32,566 bases of DNA from Betaproteobacteria bacterium HGW-Betaproteobacteria-12 (GCA_002842345.1 PHCU01000031.1:1-32566); one strand, 5' to 3'; shown: positions 8,206 to 18,110, numbered from the stretch's first letter. A program made the numbers and translations. The notes: generated from the sequence alone by a model not told the origin.

Positions 8206-9453
8206 GTGACGGTTCGGCTGTTTATCGCACTGCTTCTGCCATTCATCGCGTACGGCGTTCAACTGCTGCTGTGGGATGCATGGATAAAACCCTACGCCTG
8301 GTTTCTCTTTTATCCGGCGGCTTTCTTTGGCGCATGGTTGGGCGGTTTGTACGGCGGCCTGCTGGTTACCCTGTGCAGTGCCATTCTGGCTTGGTACGTC
8401 TTCATTCCGCCGTACTACTCCTTTGCCTTCGAATCGCCGTCGTCGGCATTTTCCATTGGCGTCTTCGTCATCAACGGGCTGCTCCTCGGTTATGTGTTCG
8501 AACGTCTCCGTCGCTCCCAGGCGCTCGACCGGACTGGCTTCGATGCCCTGTTCGAACAGGCCGCCGTCGGGGTGGCGCTGGTCGCACCCGACGGCCGCTG
8601 GCTGCGGGTCAATCGAAAACTGTGCGAAATCGTCGGTTATAGCTGGCAGGAACTGATGGGCAAGACCTTCCAGGACATTACCCATCCGGATGATCTGGAT
8701 GCCGACCTCGACAACGTGCGGCGCATGCTGGCACGGGAGATCGACAGCTATTCCCTGGAGAAGCGCTATGTCCGCAGGGGTGGCGAGTGGGTCTGGATCA
8801 ACCTGACGGTCGGCCTCGCCTGGAAAGCCGACGGCACGCCGGATTACTTCATTTCGGTGGTCGAGGATATTTCGGCGCGCAAGGCGGCGGAAGCGGCGCT
8901 CGCCGAGAACGAGTGGCGCTTGCGGGAGGCCGGGCGCCTGGCGCATCTGGGGCACTGGTACTGGGATATCGCAAGGGATGAGCACCGCTGGTCGGAAGAA
9001 ATCTACCGTATCTACGGCCACAATCCCGAATGGCCACCGGCGGTCTATCCGGAGGTTCAGGCGTACTTCACGCCGGCCAGCTGGATGAAGCTCTCGGCAG
9101 CGGTTGCCAAATGTCGCGCCGATGGCAGCGACTACGAATGCGATGCCGAAGTGTTGCGTCCCGACGGCGGGCATCGCTGGATAACCGCCCGCGGCAAGGC
9201 GATACCCAATGCGCTGGGCGAGGTGATCGCCATGCATGGCACGGTGCAGGACATCACCGCCCGCAAGCTGGCAGAAGATGAGTTGCAACAGCGCAATGCC
9301 GAACTGGAGTTGTTCAACAGTGCCTCAGTCGGCCGCGAACTCAGGATGATCGAGCTCAAGGATGAGGTCAATGCGCTAGCGCGGGAACTCGGCAGAGCTC
9401 CCCCTTACGACCTGTCCTTCGTCGATGCGGAACAGCCAGCGAGCCAGCCATGA
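8206..9453 (+). CDS. Membrane PAS sensor protein without kinase domain (DUF4118-like)
   Basis: This 415-residue protein has three or four transmembrane helices in residues 1-100 ([76 protein letters not shown]), matching the KdpD-like DUF4118 membrane module. Two PAS domains with PAC tails follow: ~108-225 (ending [12 protein letters not shown]) and ~230-355 (ending [12 protein letters not shown]). A short helical region [17 protein letters not shown] precedes the stop. No HisKA, HATPase, GGDEF or other output domain is present. GTG at 8206 directly follows GGAGGAAAGGGA. The stop overlaps the start of a hybrid histidine kinase by 4 nt (ATGA), so both are co-translated. Likely role, by inference: a sensory subunit acting through that kinase. 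Confidence 0.88.
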   Translation: MTVRLFIALLLPFIAYGVQLLLWDAWIKPYAWFLFYPAAFFGAWLGGLYGGLLVTLCSAILAWYVFIPPYYSFAFESPSSAFSIGVFVINGLLLGYVFERLRRSQALDRTGFDALFEQAAVGVALVAPDGRWLRVNRKLCEIVGYSWQELMGKTFQDITHPDDLDADLDNVRRMLAREIDSYSLEKRYVRRGGEWVWINLTVGLAWKADGTPDYFISVVEDISARKAAEAALAENEWRLREAGRLAHLGHWYWDIARDEHRWSEEIYRIYGHNPEWPPAVYPEVQAYFTPASWMKLSAAVAKCRADGSDYECDAEVLRPDGGHRWITARGKAIPNALGEVIAMHGTVQDITARKLAEDELQQRNAELELFNSASVGRELRMIELKDEVNALARELGRAPPYDLSFVDAEQPASQP

Positions 9454-12400
9454 AGTCACGCCGATTGTCCGCTTATCTCGCGAAGCTCATTTGGCTCTGC
9501 ATGACGCCCCTGCTCCTGCTGGTCTTCTGGCTGGCGTTCGTCAACTTCCAGGAGCAGGAAGAACAGCACTTGCAGGAAGCGGACAATCTGGCCCAGAACT
9601 TCGCCTCGGCCATTGACAGTCGCCTGCAAGCCCACATCAAAGCCCTGAACATCTTGGCTGTGTCGCCGCTGGCCGACGATCCGCGGCGCTGGCCGGAACT
9701 GTATGCCGAGGCACAGGGTTTCCTTATGAGCTTCGGGATGCACGTCATCTTTGCCGATCACCGGCGACAGATGCTGTTCAATACGCGCCTGCCCTACGGG
9801 AGCAAGCTGCCGATGCTGCCGAATGCGAAAGGGAAAACCGCAGCGCTGGTGGCGCTGGAGCAGGGGACGCCGCAGGTTGGCGACATCGTGACCGGGCCGA
9901 TCGCCAACATGCAGTTGCTGGCGATTGCCGTGCCTGTCCTGCGGCAGGGCCAGCCGCCGCGAATCATGCTGAGCATCTTCGAGACCTCCTGGATGCAGCA
10001 GCGGGTCGAGCGGTTTAGCCTGCCCGCCGGGTGGTCGATGACGCTGGTCGATGGAACGGGCACCCCTATCGCCCAGCGTTCGCCGCCCGATTTCAACTCG
10101 ACCCGCGATGTCGACAGCGAACATCGATTCGTCGCCGGTCTGAAGCAGGCCGACTGGAAAGTCGTGGTCGAGATTCCGCGTAGCTTCTATTGGGCCCAGA
10201 GTTACAAGACCCTTGGCTATCTCGTCCTGTTAATCGTGCTGGCGACCGCACTGGGGCTTTTCGGTGGCGTCCTGGCCAGTCATCGCCTCGTCAGGCAGGT
10301 ACGGAGCCTCGTCGCGCCCGCCGGCAGCACGGCAGTGGCACCGGATATAGCCGAGATCGCGGCCGTCGGCGATCTGCTCACCCAGGCGGCGAACGATCGG
10401 CAGGCCAGCGAAAGCCGCTTCCATCAGTTGTTCAATCTGGCGCCGCTGCCGCTTGGTTACATCACCGGCGATGGCCGGATCGTGGCCGTAAACAGCCGCT
10501 TCGAGCAGGTTTTCGGCTACCGCCTGGCAGAAATTCCCTCCACCGAGGAGTGGTGGCGGTTGGCCTACCCTGATCCGTGCTACCGGGAAGAGGCCCGGGG
10601 AATCTGGAAGACGGCTGTCGCCGAAGCCGCCGCGACGGGTTCCGACATCGAACCGATGGCATACCGTATTACCGGCAAGGACGGTAGCGTCCGCGACATG
10701 CTGGTGTCCGGTATCGTGCTACCGGACGGCCTGCTGGCCACCTTCTTCGATGTCACCGAACAGAACAGGGCCGAGCGTGGCCTGGCCGAAGCCCTGGCCG
10801 AGCAAAAAGCGGCGAAGCTGGCTGTCCTCAACCAGATGCGCGACACGCAGGCGGCCCATGCGGCCCTCAGCGAAAGCCAGCAGCGCCTGCAATTACTGAT
10901 CGATCATGCGCCGGCAGCGCTGGCGATGCTCGACCGGGAGATGCGCTACCTGGCCGTCAGCCGGCGCTGGTGCGACGACTATGCACTGGGTGATCGGCCG
11001 CTGATCGGCTGCTCGCATTACGAGATATTCCCGGAAATTCCCGAGCGTTGGCGCAGCCTGCATCGCCGTGCCCTGTCCGGGGAGGTGCTTTCCTCCGACG
11101 AAGACGGCTTCGTGCGGGCAGACGGCAGCGAACAATGGCTGCGCTGGGAAATCCGGCCGTGGTATCGGAGTGGCGGCGAAATCGGCGGCGTCGTCATTTT
11201 TTCCGAGGACATCACCCAGCGCAAAATGGCGATGGATGCTGTCCGCCTCGGCGAAACGAAGCTGCGCAACATCCTCGACTTTTCACCCGACGCGGTTTTC
11301 ATCATCGATCCGGCCGGTCAGTTCCGCTATCACAATCGCCGGGCCGAAATGCTGCTTGGCTATAGCGCGGAAGAATTGCAGCAGATGGGCATCGAGGAAA
11401 CCATTTCCGTCGCTTGTCGGGCCGATTCGCGGGCCCGCTTCCAGCGCAACCTGACCGGTGAAGCCCAGTTTTTTGAAAGTTGCTTGCTGCGCAAAGACGG
11501 CAGTGAGGTCGATGTCGAGATCAACGGGATGCGCTTGCCCGATGGCACGGTCATCGGTGAGGTGCGCGATATTTCCGATCGCAAGGCCGCCGAGGCGGCC
11601 TTGCGCAAACTGTCGATGGCCGTCGAGCAGAGCCCGGAATGCATCGCCATCACGGATCTGACGGGAAGCATCGAGTACGTGAACGAGGCTTTCGTTCGCC
11701 AGACCGGCTACCAGCGTGAGGAAGTGCTCGGCCGGAATCCGCGGCTCCTGCATTCGGGAAAGACACCGCCGGAAACCTATGCCTCCTTGTGGCAGACCCT
11801 GCGGCGGGGGGAGGTCTGGAAGGGTGAATTCTGCAATCGCCGCAAGGACGGCAGCGAGTTCACCGAAATGGCGATCATCATGCCGATTCGCCGCCCGGAT
11901 GGCGTCGTTACCAACTACGTTGCGGTCAAGGAAGACATCACCGAGAAGAAACGCGTTGCCGCGGAGCTTACGGCCTATCGTTTCCACCTGGAAGCGCTCG
12001 TCGCCGAACGGACGGTCGAACTCGAACGCGCGCGCGAGCAGGCGGAGGCGGCCAATCAGGCGAAATCCTCGTTCCTGGCGAACATGAGCCACGAAATACG
12101 CACGCCGATGAATGCCATCATCGGTCTGACCCATCTGCTCCGCAAGGATGCCCGTGCCGACGCTGATGTCGCCAGGCTGGGCAAGATCGATGGTGCCGCC
12201 CGCCATCTACTTGGGGTCATCAACGATGTACTCGATTTGTCGAAGATCGAGTCCGGTAGATTGCTGCTGGAGACGCGTGATTTTTCCCTCGCCGGATTGC
12301 TCGACGAGGTGGCCGTGCTGGTCGATGAGGTGGCTCGTGCCAAAGGCCTCCGGCTGGTCGTCGATGCCGGTGCCCAGCCGATCTGGTTGCGCGGCGACGT

Positions 12401-13616
12401 CACCCGCTTGCGCCAGGCGTTGCTCAACTACGCCGGCAATGCGGTGAAATTTACCGAGCGAGGCGTCATCGAACTGCGCGGCGAACTCCTGGCGGAAGAG
12501 GAGGGCGATTGCCTGGTGCGCTTCTCGGTCACCGACAGTGGTATCGGCATTGCACCGGAAGTGCTGCCGCGGCTGTTCCAGTCTTTTGAGCAAGCCGATG
12601 CTTCGACCTCCCGGAAATTCGGCGGTACCGGTCTTGGCCTGGCGATCACGCGGCATCTGGCGCGGATGATGGGAGGCGACGCGGGGGCGGAAAGTACACC
12701 CGGGGCCGGCAGCACCTTCTGGCTGACTGCCCGGCTGCAGCGCGGCCAGCCGGTTCTGCCGAGCGGGCTGGCGGCAACGGACCTCAGCAGCTGCGAGAAG
12801 TTGCGGGCCGCCTGCAGTGGAATGCGGATTCTGCTGGCGGAAGACAACCCCATCAACTGCGAAGTGGCGATCGAATTGCTGCGCGATGCCGGACTCGCTG
12901 TCGATGTCGCCAACGACGGCCATGAGGCCTTGGCCAAAGTGCGGGCGAACGATTACGCGCTGGTCCTGATGGATGTGCAGATGCCCGGAATGGACGGGCT
13001 CGAGGCGACCCGGGCGATCCGCCTGCTGCCCGAACGGCAGGGCTTGCCCATCCTGGCGATGACGGCGAATGCCTTCGATGAGGATCGCTCGGCTTGCCAG
13101 GCGGCTGGCATGGATGGATTTGTCGCCAAGCCGGTCGATCCGCCGGCCTTGTACGCTACCTTGCTGGAATGGTTGCAACACCGGGCACTGTCCGGCCATG
13201 GCCAGCACTCGGTTGATCCGGTAGCCGCTGCGGCGGTGGATGGCGATATCGATGCCATCCTGACCCGGCTGGAGCAGGATGCCTGCGTCAACGTTCGGCG
13301 CGGCTTGTCGCTGCTGCAAGGGAAGCAGCAGCGTTATCTAGGTCTGTTAAGGATGCTGCTGGCTGGTCACGGTGACGACGCGGAAAAGCTGGCCGGGTCG
13401 CTTCGCGATGGTCAGGTGGCAGGGGCGCAGCAACTGTGTCATGCCCTGAAAGGCGCCGCTGCGACGATCGGCGCCGAAGGGATCGCGGCGACAGCCGAAC
13501 GGATCGAGATGGCGCTCAAGGAGAAATCGGCGAGCCGGTCGCAGCTGATCGCGCCACTGCTCGTCGAATTGGCCGAAAAACTAGGGCTGCTGAAGCAATC
13601 GCTCGATCCGGAGTAA
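9450..13616 (+). CDS. Hybrid sensor histidine kinase with four PAS domains, receiver and Hpt
   Basis: This 1388-residue inner-membrane protein has, in order: TM1 (~13-33), a periplasmic dCache-like sensor region (~35-247), TM2 (~254-276), and four PAS/PAC modules (~323-445, ~472-592, ~600-717, ~718-836). Next come a coiled coil, HisKA with phospho-acceptor H881 ([14 protein letters not shown]), and HATPase with N-box [10 protein letters not shown] and G-boxes DSGIGIAPE and GTGLGLAI. A receiver domain from 1125 has D1175 ([11 protein letters not shown]), and a C-terminal Hpt domain has H1331 ([15 protein letters not shown]). It is therefore a full His-Asp-His phosphorelay chain lacking only the final response regulator. 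None lies nearby, so the output is unknown. It overlaps the preceding PAS sensor by 4 nt. Confidence 0.95.
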   Translation: MKSRRLSAYLAKLIWLCMTPLLLLVFWLAFVNFQEQEEQHLQEADNLAQNFASAIDSRLQAHIKALNILAVSPLADDPRRWPELYAEAQGFLMSFGMHVIFADHRRQMLFNTRLPYGSKLPMLPNAKGKTAALVALEQGTPQVGDIVTGPIANMQLLAIAVPVLRQGQPPRIMLSIFETSWMQQRVERFSLPAGWSMTLVDGTGTPIAQRSPPDFNSTRDVDSEHRFVAGLKQADWKVVVEIPRSFYWAQSYKTLGYLVLLIVLATALGLFGGVLASHRLVRQVRSLVAPAGSTAVAPDIAEIAAVGDLLTQAANDRQASESRFHQLFNLAPLPLGYITGDGRIVAVNSRFEQVFGYRLAEIPSTEEWWRLAYPDPCYREEARGIWKTAVAEAAATGSDIEPMAYRITGKDGSVRDMLVSGIVLPDGLLATFFDVTEQNRAERGLAEALAEQKAAKLAVLNQMRDTQAAHAALSESQQRLQLLIDHAPAALAMLDREMRYLAVSRRWCDDYALGDRPLIGCSHYEIFPEIPERWRSLHRRALSGEVLSSDEDGFVRADGSEQWLRWEIRPWYRSGGEIGGVVIFSEDITQRKMAMDAVRLGETKLRNILDFSPDAVFIIDPAGQFRYHNRRAEMLLGYSAEELQQMGIEETISVACRADSRARFQRNLTGEAQFFESCLLRKDGSEVDVEINGMRLPDGTVIGEVRDISDRKAAEAALRKLSMAVEQSPECIAITDLTGSIEYVNEAFVRQTGYQREEVLGRNPRLLHSGKTPPETYASLWQTLRRGEVWKGEFCNRRKDGSEFTEMAIIMPIRRPDGVVTNYVAVKEDITEKKRVAAELTAYRFHLEALVAERTVELERAREQAEAANQAKSSFLANMSHEIRTPMNAIIGLTHLLRKDARADADVARLGKIDGAARHLLGVINDVLDLSKIESGRLLLETRDFSLAGLLDEVAVLVDEVARAKGLRLVVDAGAQPIWLRGDVTRLRQALLNYAGNAVKFTERGVIELRGELLAEEEGDCLVRFSVTDSGIGIAPEVLPRLFQSFEQADASTSRKFGGTGLGLAITRHLARMMGGDAGAESTPGAGSTFWLTARLQRGQPVLPSGLAATDLSSCEKLRAACSGMRILLAEDNPINCEVAIELLRDAGLAVDVANDGHEALAKVRANDYALVLMDVQMPGMDGLEATRAIRLLPERQGLPILAMTANAFDEDRSACQAAGMDGFVAKPVDPPALYATLLEWLQHRALSGHGQHSVDPVAAAAVDGDIDAILTRLEQDACVNVRRGLSLLQGKQQRYLGLLRMLLAGHGDDAEKLAGSLRDGQVAGAQQLCHALKGAAATIGAEGIAATAERIEMALKEKSASRSQLIAPLLVELAEKLGLLKQSLDPE

Positions 13617-13926
13617 GGCGCAAGGAAGGCGGCGGCCGGCTGCTGGCCCGGCCTGCCCGACTGGCTCGGTCTGGCGGTGGCAATTCATGGTGTTCTACGG
13701 CCCCCGTTCCGAGCGCTACGGCGGGTGCCAGGTACTACGGTGGCGCTGTTAGGCTCCAGCCAGTTCGGCCTCGGCATGTGGGCCAGCGCGGCGGTCAGTT
13801 ATCATCACGACGGCAGCGACCGGCCGATGGCCGGGGTCATCCTGGCGACCACGGCGGCTTCGCTGGCCGGCTACCTGCTGGTTCGGCGCAACGCGCGCTG
13901 AGCTTCGATCCTCCGCGAGAACACCC
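13617..13926. other. 310-bp gap holding a transporter remnant
   Basis: Between the kinase stop and the MAPEG start I see only the decayed MFS fragment described separately at 13677-13901. No ribosome-binding site, hairpin or other supported feature was found. Confidence 0.5.
13677..13901 (+). pseudogene. C-terminal remnant of a Bcr/CflA-type MFS drug transporter
   Basis: A 74-codon frame encodes GTTVALLGSSQFGLGMWASA, then a short HDGS loop with RPMAG and a hydrophobic stretch (VILATTAASLAGYLLVRR). This follows the pattern of the last two helices of Bcr/CflA multidrug transporters: GTxSxLxGxxQFxxG, a small loop, PM, then a hydrophobic helix. The other ten or so helices are missing. The upstream part of the frame (VLRPPFRALRRVP) is not membrane-like, and the GTG at 13677 has no ribosome-binding site. 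It is read here as a 5'-deleted fragment. A genuine small membrane protein cannot be excluded. Confidence 0.5.
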
Positions 13927-14325
13927 ATGTCCCTGCATCCCGTCGCCCTATATTGCACCGCTATCCTGGGCGGCTTGCTGTTCCTGCTCGGTCTGGCCGT
14001 CTCGATCCAGCGCTTCCGTAGCAAGGTCGGTTCCGGCCCGGCCCCCGAGAAGCATGCACTGCTCAACCGGCTGATCCGGGCGCACGCCAATACCGCCGAG
14101 TTCGCCCCCTTCCTCGCCGTGCTGTTCCTCTTCTTCGGCTGGCAAGGGCCGTCGGCGCTGGCCCTCGGCCTGATCGTCGGCGCCACCGTCTGCCGCTGCC
14201 TGCTGGTCATCGGCCTGCTGGCCTGGCCCAGCCTGTCGCGGCCGAATCCGGCCCGTTTCGTCGGCGCGCTCGGCACCTACCTGAGCGGTGCCGCTTTGTG
14301 CCTCGTCATGGTCGCCGGGCTGTAG
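13927..14325 (+). CDS. MAPEG-family membrane protein
   Basis: This 132-residue protein has four hydrophobic segments and the MAPEG signature R51-A-H53-A-N55-T-A-E58 (RAHANTAEFAPF), which in the family lies in the glutathione-binding loop. The final helices (SGAALCLVMVAG) close the four-helix bundle. The family includes microsomal glutathione transferases; bacterial members, often annotated YecN-like, are mostly uncharacterised. Its stop lies 2 nt before the start of an MFS exporter, so both are probably one transcript. The start is the ATG at 13927 after GAGAACACC, a weak ribosome-binding site. Confidence 0.88.
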   Translation: MSLHPVALYCTAILGGLLFLLGLAVSIQRFRSKVGSGPAPEKHALLNRLIRAHANTAEFAPFLAVLFLFFGWQGPSALALGLIVGATVCRCLLVIGLLAWPSLSRPNPARFVGALGTYLSGAALCLVMVAGL

Positions 14326-14327
14326 TC

Positions 14328-15569
14328 ATGGCCTTGCCGGCCGGCCTGCGCGCCCTGGCGCACCGCAATTTCCGCCTCTATTTCGCTGGCCAGGCGGTCT
14401 CCATCCTCGGCTCGTGGATCCAGCAGGTGGCGCTGGCCTGGCTGGTGTACCGGCTCACCGGCTCGGCCGCGCTGCTCGGCATCACCGCCTTCTGCGGCCT
14501 GATCCCGCAATTGGTCGTCGGGCCGCTGGCCGGCGCCTGGATCGACAAGCACGACAAGAAGAAGGGGCTGATCGGCGTGCAGTCGCTGATGGCCGTGCAG
14601 GCTTTCGTGCTGGCCTGGTTGACTTGGGCGGGCTGGATCAGTCCCGGCTTCATCATCGCCATGGCGCTGGCCCTCGGCACCCTGAGCAGCTTCGACGCGC
14701 CGCTGCGCCAGTCGCTGATCGGCAGTTTCGTCGGCCGCCGCGCCGACCTGCCCAACGCCCTGGCCCTCAACGCCATGCTGTTCAACGCCGGCCGTTTCAT
14801 CGGCCCGCCGATTGCCGGCCTGCTGCTCGGCCTGACCTCGGAAGCCTTCTGCTTCGCGCTCAACGGCTTCTCCTTCCTCGCGCTGATCGCCGCCATCCGC
14901 GTGGTCCGCAGCGAACCGCCACAGCGCGCCCAGGGCTCGGTCGGCCAGGTGTTCAAGGAAGGCCTGCGCTACGCCTGGCAGACCTGGGCCATCCGCTGGC
15001 TGATCGTCACGCTGATTGCGCTGAACCTGACCGCCTCGGCCTACGCGGTGCTGCTTCCGGTCTTCGCCCGCGACGTCTTTGGTGGCGACGCGACGACCCT
15101 GGGCTGGCTGTGGGGCGCCGCCGGTTGCGGCGCCTTTGCCGCGACGGTGTTCCTGGCCACCCGTAAAACAGTCTCCGGCCTGATCGTCGCCGTGGTCGCC
15201 GGCGTCGCGCTCGCCGCCGGCGCGCTGCTGGTGTTCGGGGCGACCAGCCGGCTGCCGCTGGCGCTGGCGGCGATGGTCGCCCTCGGCTTCGGCATCTCGG
15301 TGTGCAACGTCGGCATCAATATGATCCTGCAAAGCTCGGCCCCCGAGCAGCTGCGCGGCCGCATCGTCTCCTTCTTCACCTCCGCCCGCTTCGGCTTCGA
15401 CGCGCTCGGCGGCCTGCTCGCCGGCTTCGTCGCCGTCGCCCTGGGCGCCGGGCAGACCCTGCTGGTCGAAGGGGCGGTACTCACGGTATTCGTAATATTC
15501 CTGCTGACCCTGCGCCAGCGCCTGACGGCGCAGGTTTCGGCAGCGCATGGAGAAAGTCATGGACATTGA
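14328..15569 (+). CDS. MFS transporter (MFS_3 / EntS-like exporter)
   Basis: This 413-residue polytopic membrane protein has about 12 helices. Its N-terminal LRALAHRNFRLYFAGQAVS and SWIQQVALAWLVYRLT are characteristic of MFS_3 'transmembrane secretion effector' exporters related to EntS. The loop after helix 2-3 carries GPLAGAWIDKHDKKKGL, the usual motif A position. SFDAPLRQSLIGSFV and ALNAMLFNAGRFIGPPIAG match the fourth and fifth helices of this group, and SSAPEQLRGRIVSFF the second-half motif. The substrate is unknown; relatives export siderophores or drugs. The ATG at 14328 lies 2 nt after the MAPEG stop; an in-frame ATG at 14298 would overlap MAPEG by 28 nt and is less likely. The downstream GlcG/HbpS-like gene overlaps its 3' end by 11 nt. 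Confidence 0.9.
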   Translation: MALPAGLRALAHRNFRLYFAGQAVSILGSWIQQVALAWLVYRLTGSAALLGITAFCGLIPQLVVGPLAGAWIDKHDKKKGLIGVQSLMAVQAFVLAWLTWAGWISPGFIIAMALALGTLSSFDAPLRQSLIGSFVGRRADLPNALALNAMLFNAGRFIGPPIAGLLLGLTSEAFCFALNGFSFLALIAAIRVVRSEPPQRAQGSVGQVFKEGLRYAWQTWAIRWLIVTLIALNLTASAYAVLLPVFARDVFGGDATTLGWLWGAAGCGAFAATVFLATRKTVSGLIVAVVAGVALAAGALLVFGATSRLPLALAAMVALGFGISVCNVGINMILQSSAPEQLRGRIVSFFTSARFGFDALGGLLAGFVAVALGAGQTLLVEGAVLTVFVIFLLTLRQRLTAQVSAAHGESHGH

Positions 15570-15930
15570 AATGGTCGCCTCGCTCGGCCTCGCCAGCGCC
15601 GACCAACTCGCCGACCGCGCCGGCTACCCGCTGGTCTTCAAGCGCCACCCGGGCGCGCCCTTCCACTCCATCGACATCGCGCTCGACAAGGCCTACACCG
15701 TGGTCAGCTTCGGCCCCGCCACCGGCAAGTGGGACGCCCGCCTGGCCAAGGGCTCGGAGATGCTGCGCCACGGCCTGATGCAGCGCGACCGCTTCGTCGG
15801 TTTCGGTGGCGGACTGCCGGTCAAGCACGAAGGCGTGCTGGTCGGGGCGATTGGGGTTTCCGGGGGGAGCGAGGCGCAGGATGTGCAGTTCGCCGAGCCG
15901 GCGTTGGCCGTATTAACCGCTGGCGGGTGA
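15559..15930 (+). CDS. GlcG/HbpS-family heme-binding-like protein
   Basis: This 123-residue protein has the family's C-terminal pattern: GFGGGLPVKHEGVLVGAIGVSGG (GGGLPV at 83-88, GAIGVSGG at 96-103). An N-terminal helix and AYTVVSFGPATGKWDA precede it. GlcG/HbpS proteins form oligomers; HbpS of Streptomyces binds and degrades heme, while most others are uncharacterised. No signal peptide is visible, so the cytoplasm is likely. The ATG at 15559 is chosen because GGAGA at 15549-15553 sits five bases upstream. An earlier ATG at 15547 would contain that site in its coding sequence. It overlaps the MFS gene by 11 nt, ending a probable MAPEG-MFS-GlcG operon. Confidence 0.85.
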   Translation: MDIEMVASLGLASADQLADRAGYPLVFKRHPGAPFHSIDIALDKAYTVVSFGPATGKWDARLAKGSEMLRHGLMQRDRFVGFGGGLPVKHEGVLVGAIGVSGGSEAQDVQFAEPALAVLTAGG

Positions 15931-16305
15931 TTTGCGCTGTCGGGGCGCGGTGACATTCGGGCTTGGTCTGCTTCGTGTATCAAGTAGGCTGAGTTGCCGG
16001 GAAGGTCTTGCCTTGATTACTTGGCCTGTAGCCGATTTTCCAGTTCTTGCGGCTGGGCGAGTGCTATGTGCCCCCTGCCGACACTGGCGCCTTCATAAAT
16101 TCAACGGCAGGTCACAGCGCAGACCAGTCTCCCAAAGCAGCTTCTTACAGGCTGCAGTTAAAATGCAACGGCCATGAATTTGGTATTTCGAGCCGACTGA
16201 TGTGGGCTGGAAGCGCACCACAACGATATGCTTGAGCGTCGTCCAATAGCAGCGCTTAAAGGTCGACAATGGATGTAGTTACACAGCCTGTCGCAAGGGA
16301 TACAA
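15931..16305. other. 375-bp gap; composition changes, no gene seen
   Basis: GC content falls visibly from about 16080 onward. Short open frames here lack ribosome-binding sites and motifs. It marks the left side of an AT-richer islet that runs to about 18200. The only site I would assign is AAGGGA at about 16292-16298, in front of the next gene. Confidence 0.5.
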
Positions 16306-17550
16306 ATGAAAGAAGCGACGCTTCAGACGCTCATCACTGCCCGAGCTCTTCTTGAGCAGGTGGAACGCCACTGCTCGCTTGGCGATCGCTATATGGCGAC
16401 GGCTGGACTCATCGTGCTGCAAGATGCTGTAGAACTGGTGTTGTTTGCGGCACTAATCGAGAAGGGCATTGACGACGACTGTCCCATTGAGAAGTTTTCT
16501 TTCGACGAAATGATTTCGGCATTAGGCAAGGTCGGTGTCAAGGTGCCAAAATCGGGAACGCTAAAGGCGATGAACAAGCTGAGGGTGGCTGCTAAACACT
16601 ATGGCCAAGTTATGGAACCTCTCACAGTCCAGGGGCATTTGAATGCAGCGAAACATTCGCTTGATTCCGTCCTCGTCTCCGTAATAGGCAAGCCCTTACG
16701 CGAAGTGTTCTTGATTGAGTTGATCGGAAAAACGCGCTCACTCCCACTTCTTGAGAGTGCAGTAACTTTTCTTGAACGAGGTGAGTACCTCGAAGCACTT
16801 ATTGCAACTCGGAAGGCGTTCTTTGTGGAGTTCGAGAAGGACTACTGTATTTATGAACACAGGAACGCAGGGGGTAGCCAGAAATTCAAGGGCGGGCTGC
16901 TAGGACTTGTAAACAGCGGATGGAAGGCTCCTTACTGGACTCGGGACGCGGACTGGATCTCGAAAAAAGTCCAGACCCCCTTTGACTATATCCAGATCGA
17001 CCATGAGAACTGGCGGGTTGATGCGATCGAGTGGGGCATTAACACCCAGACGCTAAATAATATTCGGCGGCTCACGCCAGAAGTCATTCAACTGGAGTGG
17101 AACGGTGATTGGCTAACCAAGTTTCCAGCAGCATATCCGGCGAATAGCGCAAATCGAGACAATGCCGCATCTTGTCTCGATCTGACGATAGAAGTTATTC
17201 GGAGAAAGCACGAACATATCAGATCGGCACGCGTGGCCAGCGAGGACAAGCCCTACGACACGCCGCCTGCCTATGTGGGTCAACCGCTGCTCAATCGGCC
17301 CGATCTCAAAAGCAATGTGGTTCGGATTCTTGAGGAACATGACAAGTATGTTGTGCACGAAATCTTGGACGGGTTTAGTCCATCCAAGACTTTCTATCGG
17401 ATTAGCTGTACGACTGCCGATGGGAAAACAGCATTGGGATACATCGAACGCCGCAAAGAGGAGCCGCTAACCGAAGGCCAGCCGACGGAGAGCAGTGAGA
17501 GCGCCGCCACCTCCTGTGGGGAAGATGGTACGAGCGACAAAAACCGGTAA
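16306..17550 (+). CDS. Unknown protein with HEPN-like N-terminal region
   Basis: This 414-residue soluble protein is not assigned to a named family. Residues ~5-125 are all-alpha: ITARALLEQVERHCSLGDRY, then ATAGLIVLQDAVELVLFAALIEKG and LKAMNKLRVAAKHYG. The last contains R93-x4-H98, the R-x4-6-H motif of HEPN RNase domains, at the helix where HEPN proteins carry it. A second helical block (~145-190, FLERGEYLEALIATRKAFFVEFEKDY) is again HEPN/ApeA-like. The C-terminal part holds Trp-rich (DHENWRVDAIEWG) and short beta segments of unknown type, then a polar tail. The ATG at 16306 has AAGGGA upstream. Base composition is poorer in GC than flanking genes, and no partner toxin or antitoxin is adjacent. 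HEPN proteins often act in toxin-antitoxin or anti-phage systems, so a defence role is possible but inferred. Confidence 0.72.
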   Translation: MKEATLQTLITARALLEQVERHCSLGDRYMATAGLIVLQDAVELVLFAALIEKGIDDDCPIEKFSFDEMISALGKVGVKVPKSGTLKAMNKLRVAAKHYGQVMEPLTVQGHLNAAKHSLDSVLVSVIGKPLREVFLIELIGKTRSLPLLESAVTFLERGEYLEALIATRKAFFVEFEKDYCIYEHRNAGGSQKFKGGLLGLVNSGWKAPYWTRDADWISKKVQTPFDYIQIDHENWRVDAIEWGINTQTLNNIRRLTPEVIQLEWNGDWLTKFPAAYPANSANRDNAASCLDLTIEVIRRKHEHIRSARVASEDKPYDTPPAYVGQPLLNRPDLKSNVVRILEEHDKYVVHEILDGFSPSKTFYRISCTTADGKTALGYIERRKEEPLTEGQPTESSESAATSCGEDGTSDKNR

Positions 17551-17775
17551 CGAACTGGTAACGACACTTTCTAGGTTCGACTTCTTGGAACACATGCGCT
17601 GATTTGAGGTAGTGCAGCCGGCCTATCCGTAGACGCCGAAGCAGACTCAAAATCCGTTGGCGGCTAGGTTGCTCCCGTTGATCACCGGGCTGATTTCAAT
17701 GTGAAGCGGCCGATTAAATGGCAGCTCAGGTGTGTAGCTGAACGGCAGGAACTGGCCGGTTGCGGCGGCCCGTGT
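17551..17775. other. 225-bp gap with a tRNA-Leu-like fragment and a decayed frame
   Basis: GACTCAAAATCCG at 17644-17656 equals the anticodon arm common in bacterial tRNA-Leu(CAA), with GTAGACGC 15 bp upstream at the D-arm side. The stem would be imperfect and the rest does not fold as a tRNA, so this is at most a remnant. On the minus strand, after the HTH gene, a frame without a start (TGQFLPFSYTPELPFNRPLH) runs to a stop. It may be a broken partner gene; I could not identify it. Confidence 0.25.
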
Positions 17776-18078
17776 TTACCAACTCTCTTTCTTTCCGTTT
17801 GGGACACCGCCAGGACCGGCGCCGACTGATGGCCTGCTCTTGCCGCTCGATTCGCTAGCAGGTGAGGTTTGATCCAGCAAAATCTCAACATCGAGCAGGC
17901 GCAGTACCAGGAACAGCCGCTCCACCGTCGCGCGTGCCGGGTTGCCTTCAAAATAGGCGTAGCTTTGTTGCGTGATCCCCAGCCTTTCGGCCATCGCGGC
18001 CTGGGTCAGTCCTTTTTCCTTGCGAAAAGCCTTGAGGAACAGTGGGAGCTGGCTGAGGATTTTGATGGGATAAGTCAC
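17776..18078 (-). CDS. XRE/HipB-like helix-turn-helix regulator
   Basis: This 100-residue protein has a Cro/C1-type HTH in residues ~10-65: LPLFLKAFRKEKGLTQAAMAERLGITQQSYAYFEGNPARATVERLFLVLRLL, ending DVEILL. This is the pattern of HipB-like antitoxins and transcription factors. The C-terminal 30 residues are Ser/Gly/Lys-rich and probably disordered. The start is GTG at 18078 with GGAGG five bases upstream, a strong site. HipB genes normally precede hipA, which would lie at lower coordinates. No intact hipA is present in the 225 bp before the next gene, so this looks like an orphan. Palindromes at 18111-18132 and 18178-18192 upstream are likely operators. Confidence 0.85.
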   Translation of the reverse strand: MTYPIKILSQLPLFLKAFRKEKGLTQAAMAERLGITQQSYAYFEGNPARATVERLFLVLRLLDVEILLDQTSPASESSGKSRPSVGAGPGGVPNGKKESW

Positions 18079-18110
18079 TGTTGCCTCCGTGCGCGAGTTC
18101 TGCTGATGTA

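Noticed and set aside
14277..15566. 429-codon minus-strand frame opposite the MFS exporter
   Set aside because: The reading is rich in Gln/Glu/Gly/Asp/Arg without hydrophobic pattern; the plus-strand MFS protein has clear membrane helices and family motifs.
17776..18078. Complete HipAB toxin-antitoxin system
   Set aside because: Only the HipB-like half is present; the downstream 225 bp is too short for HipA, and the broken frame there did not match HipA convincingly.
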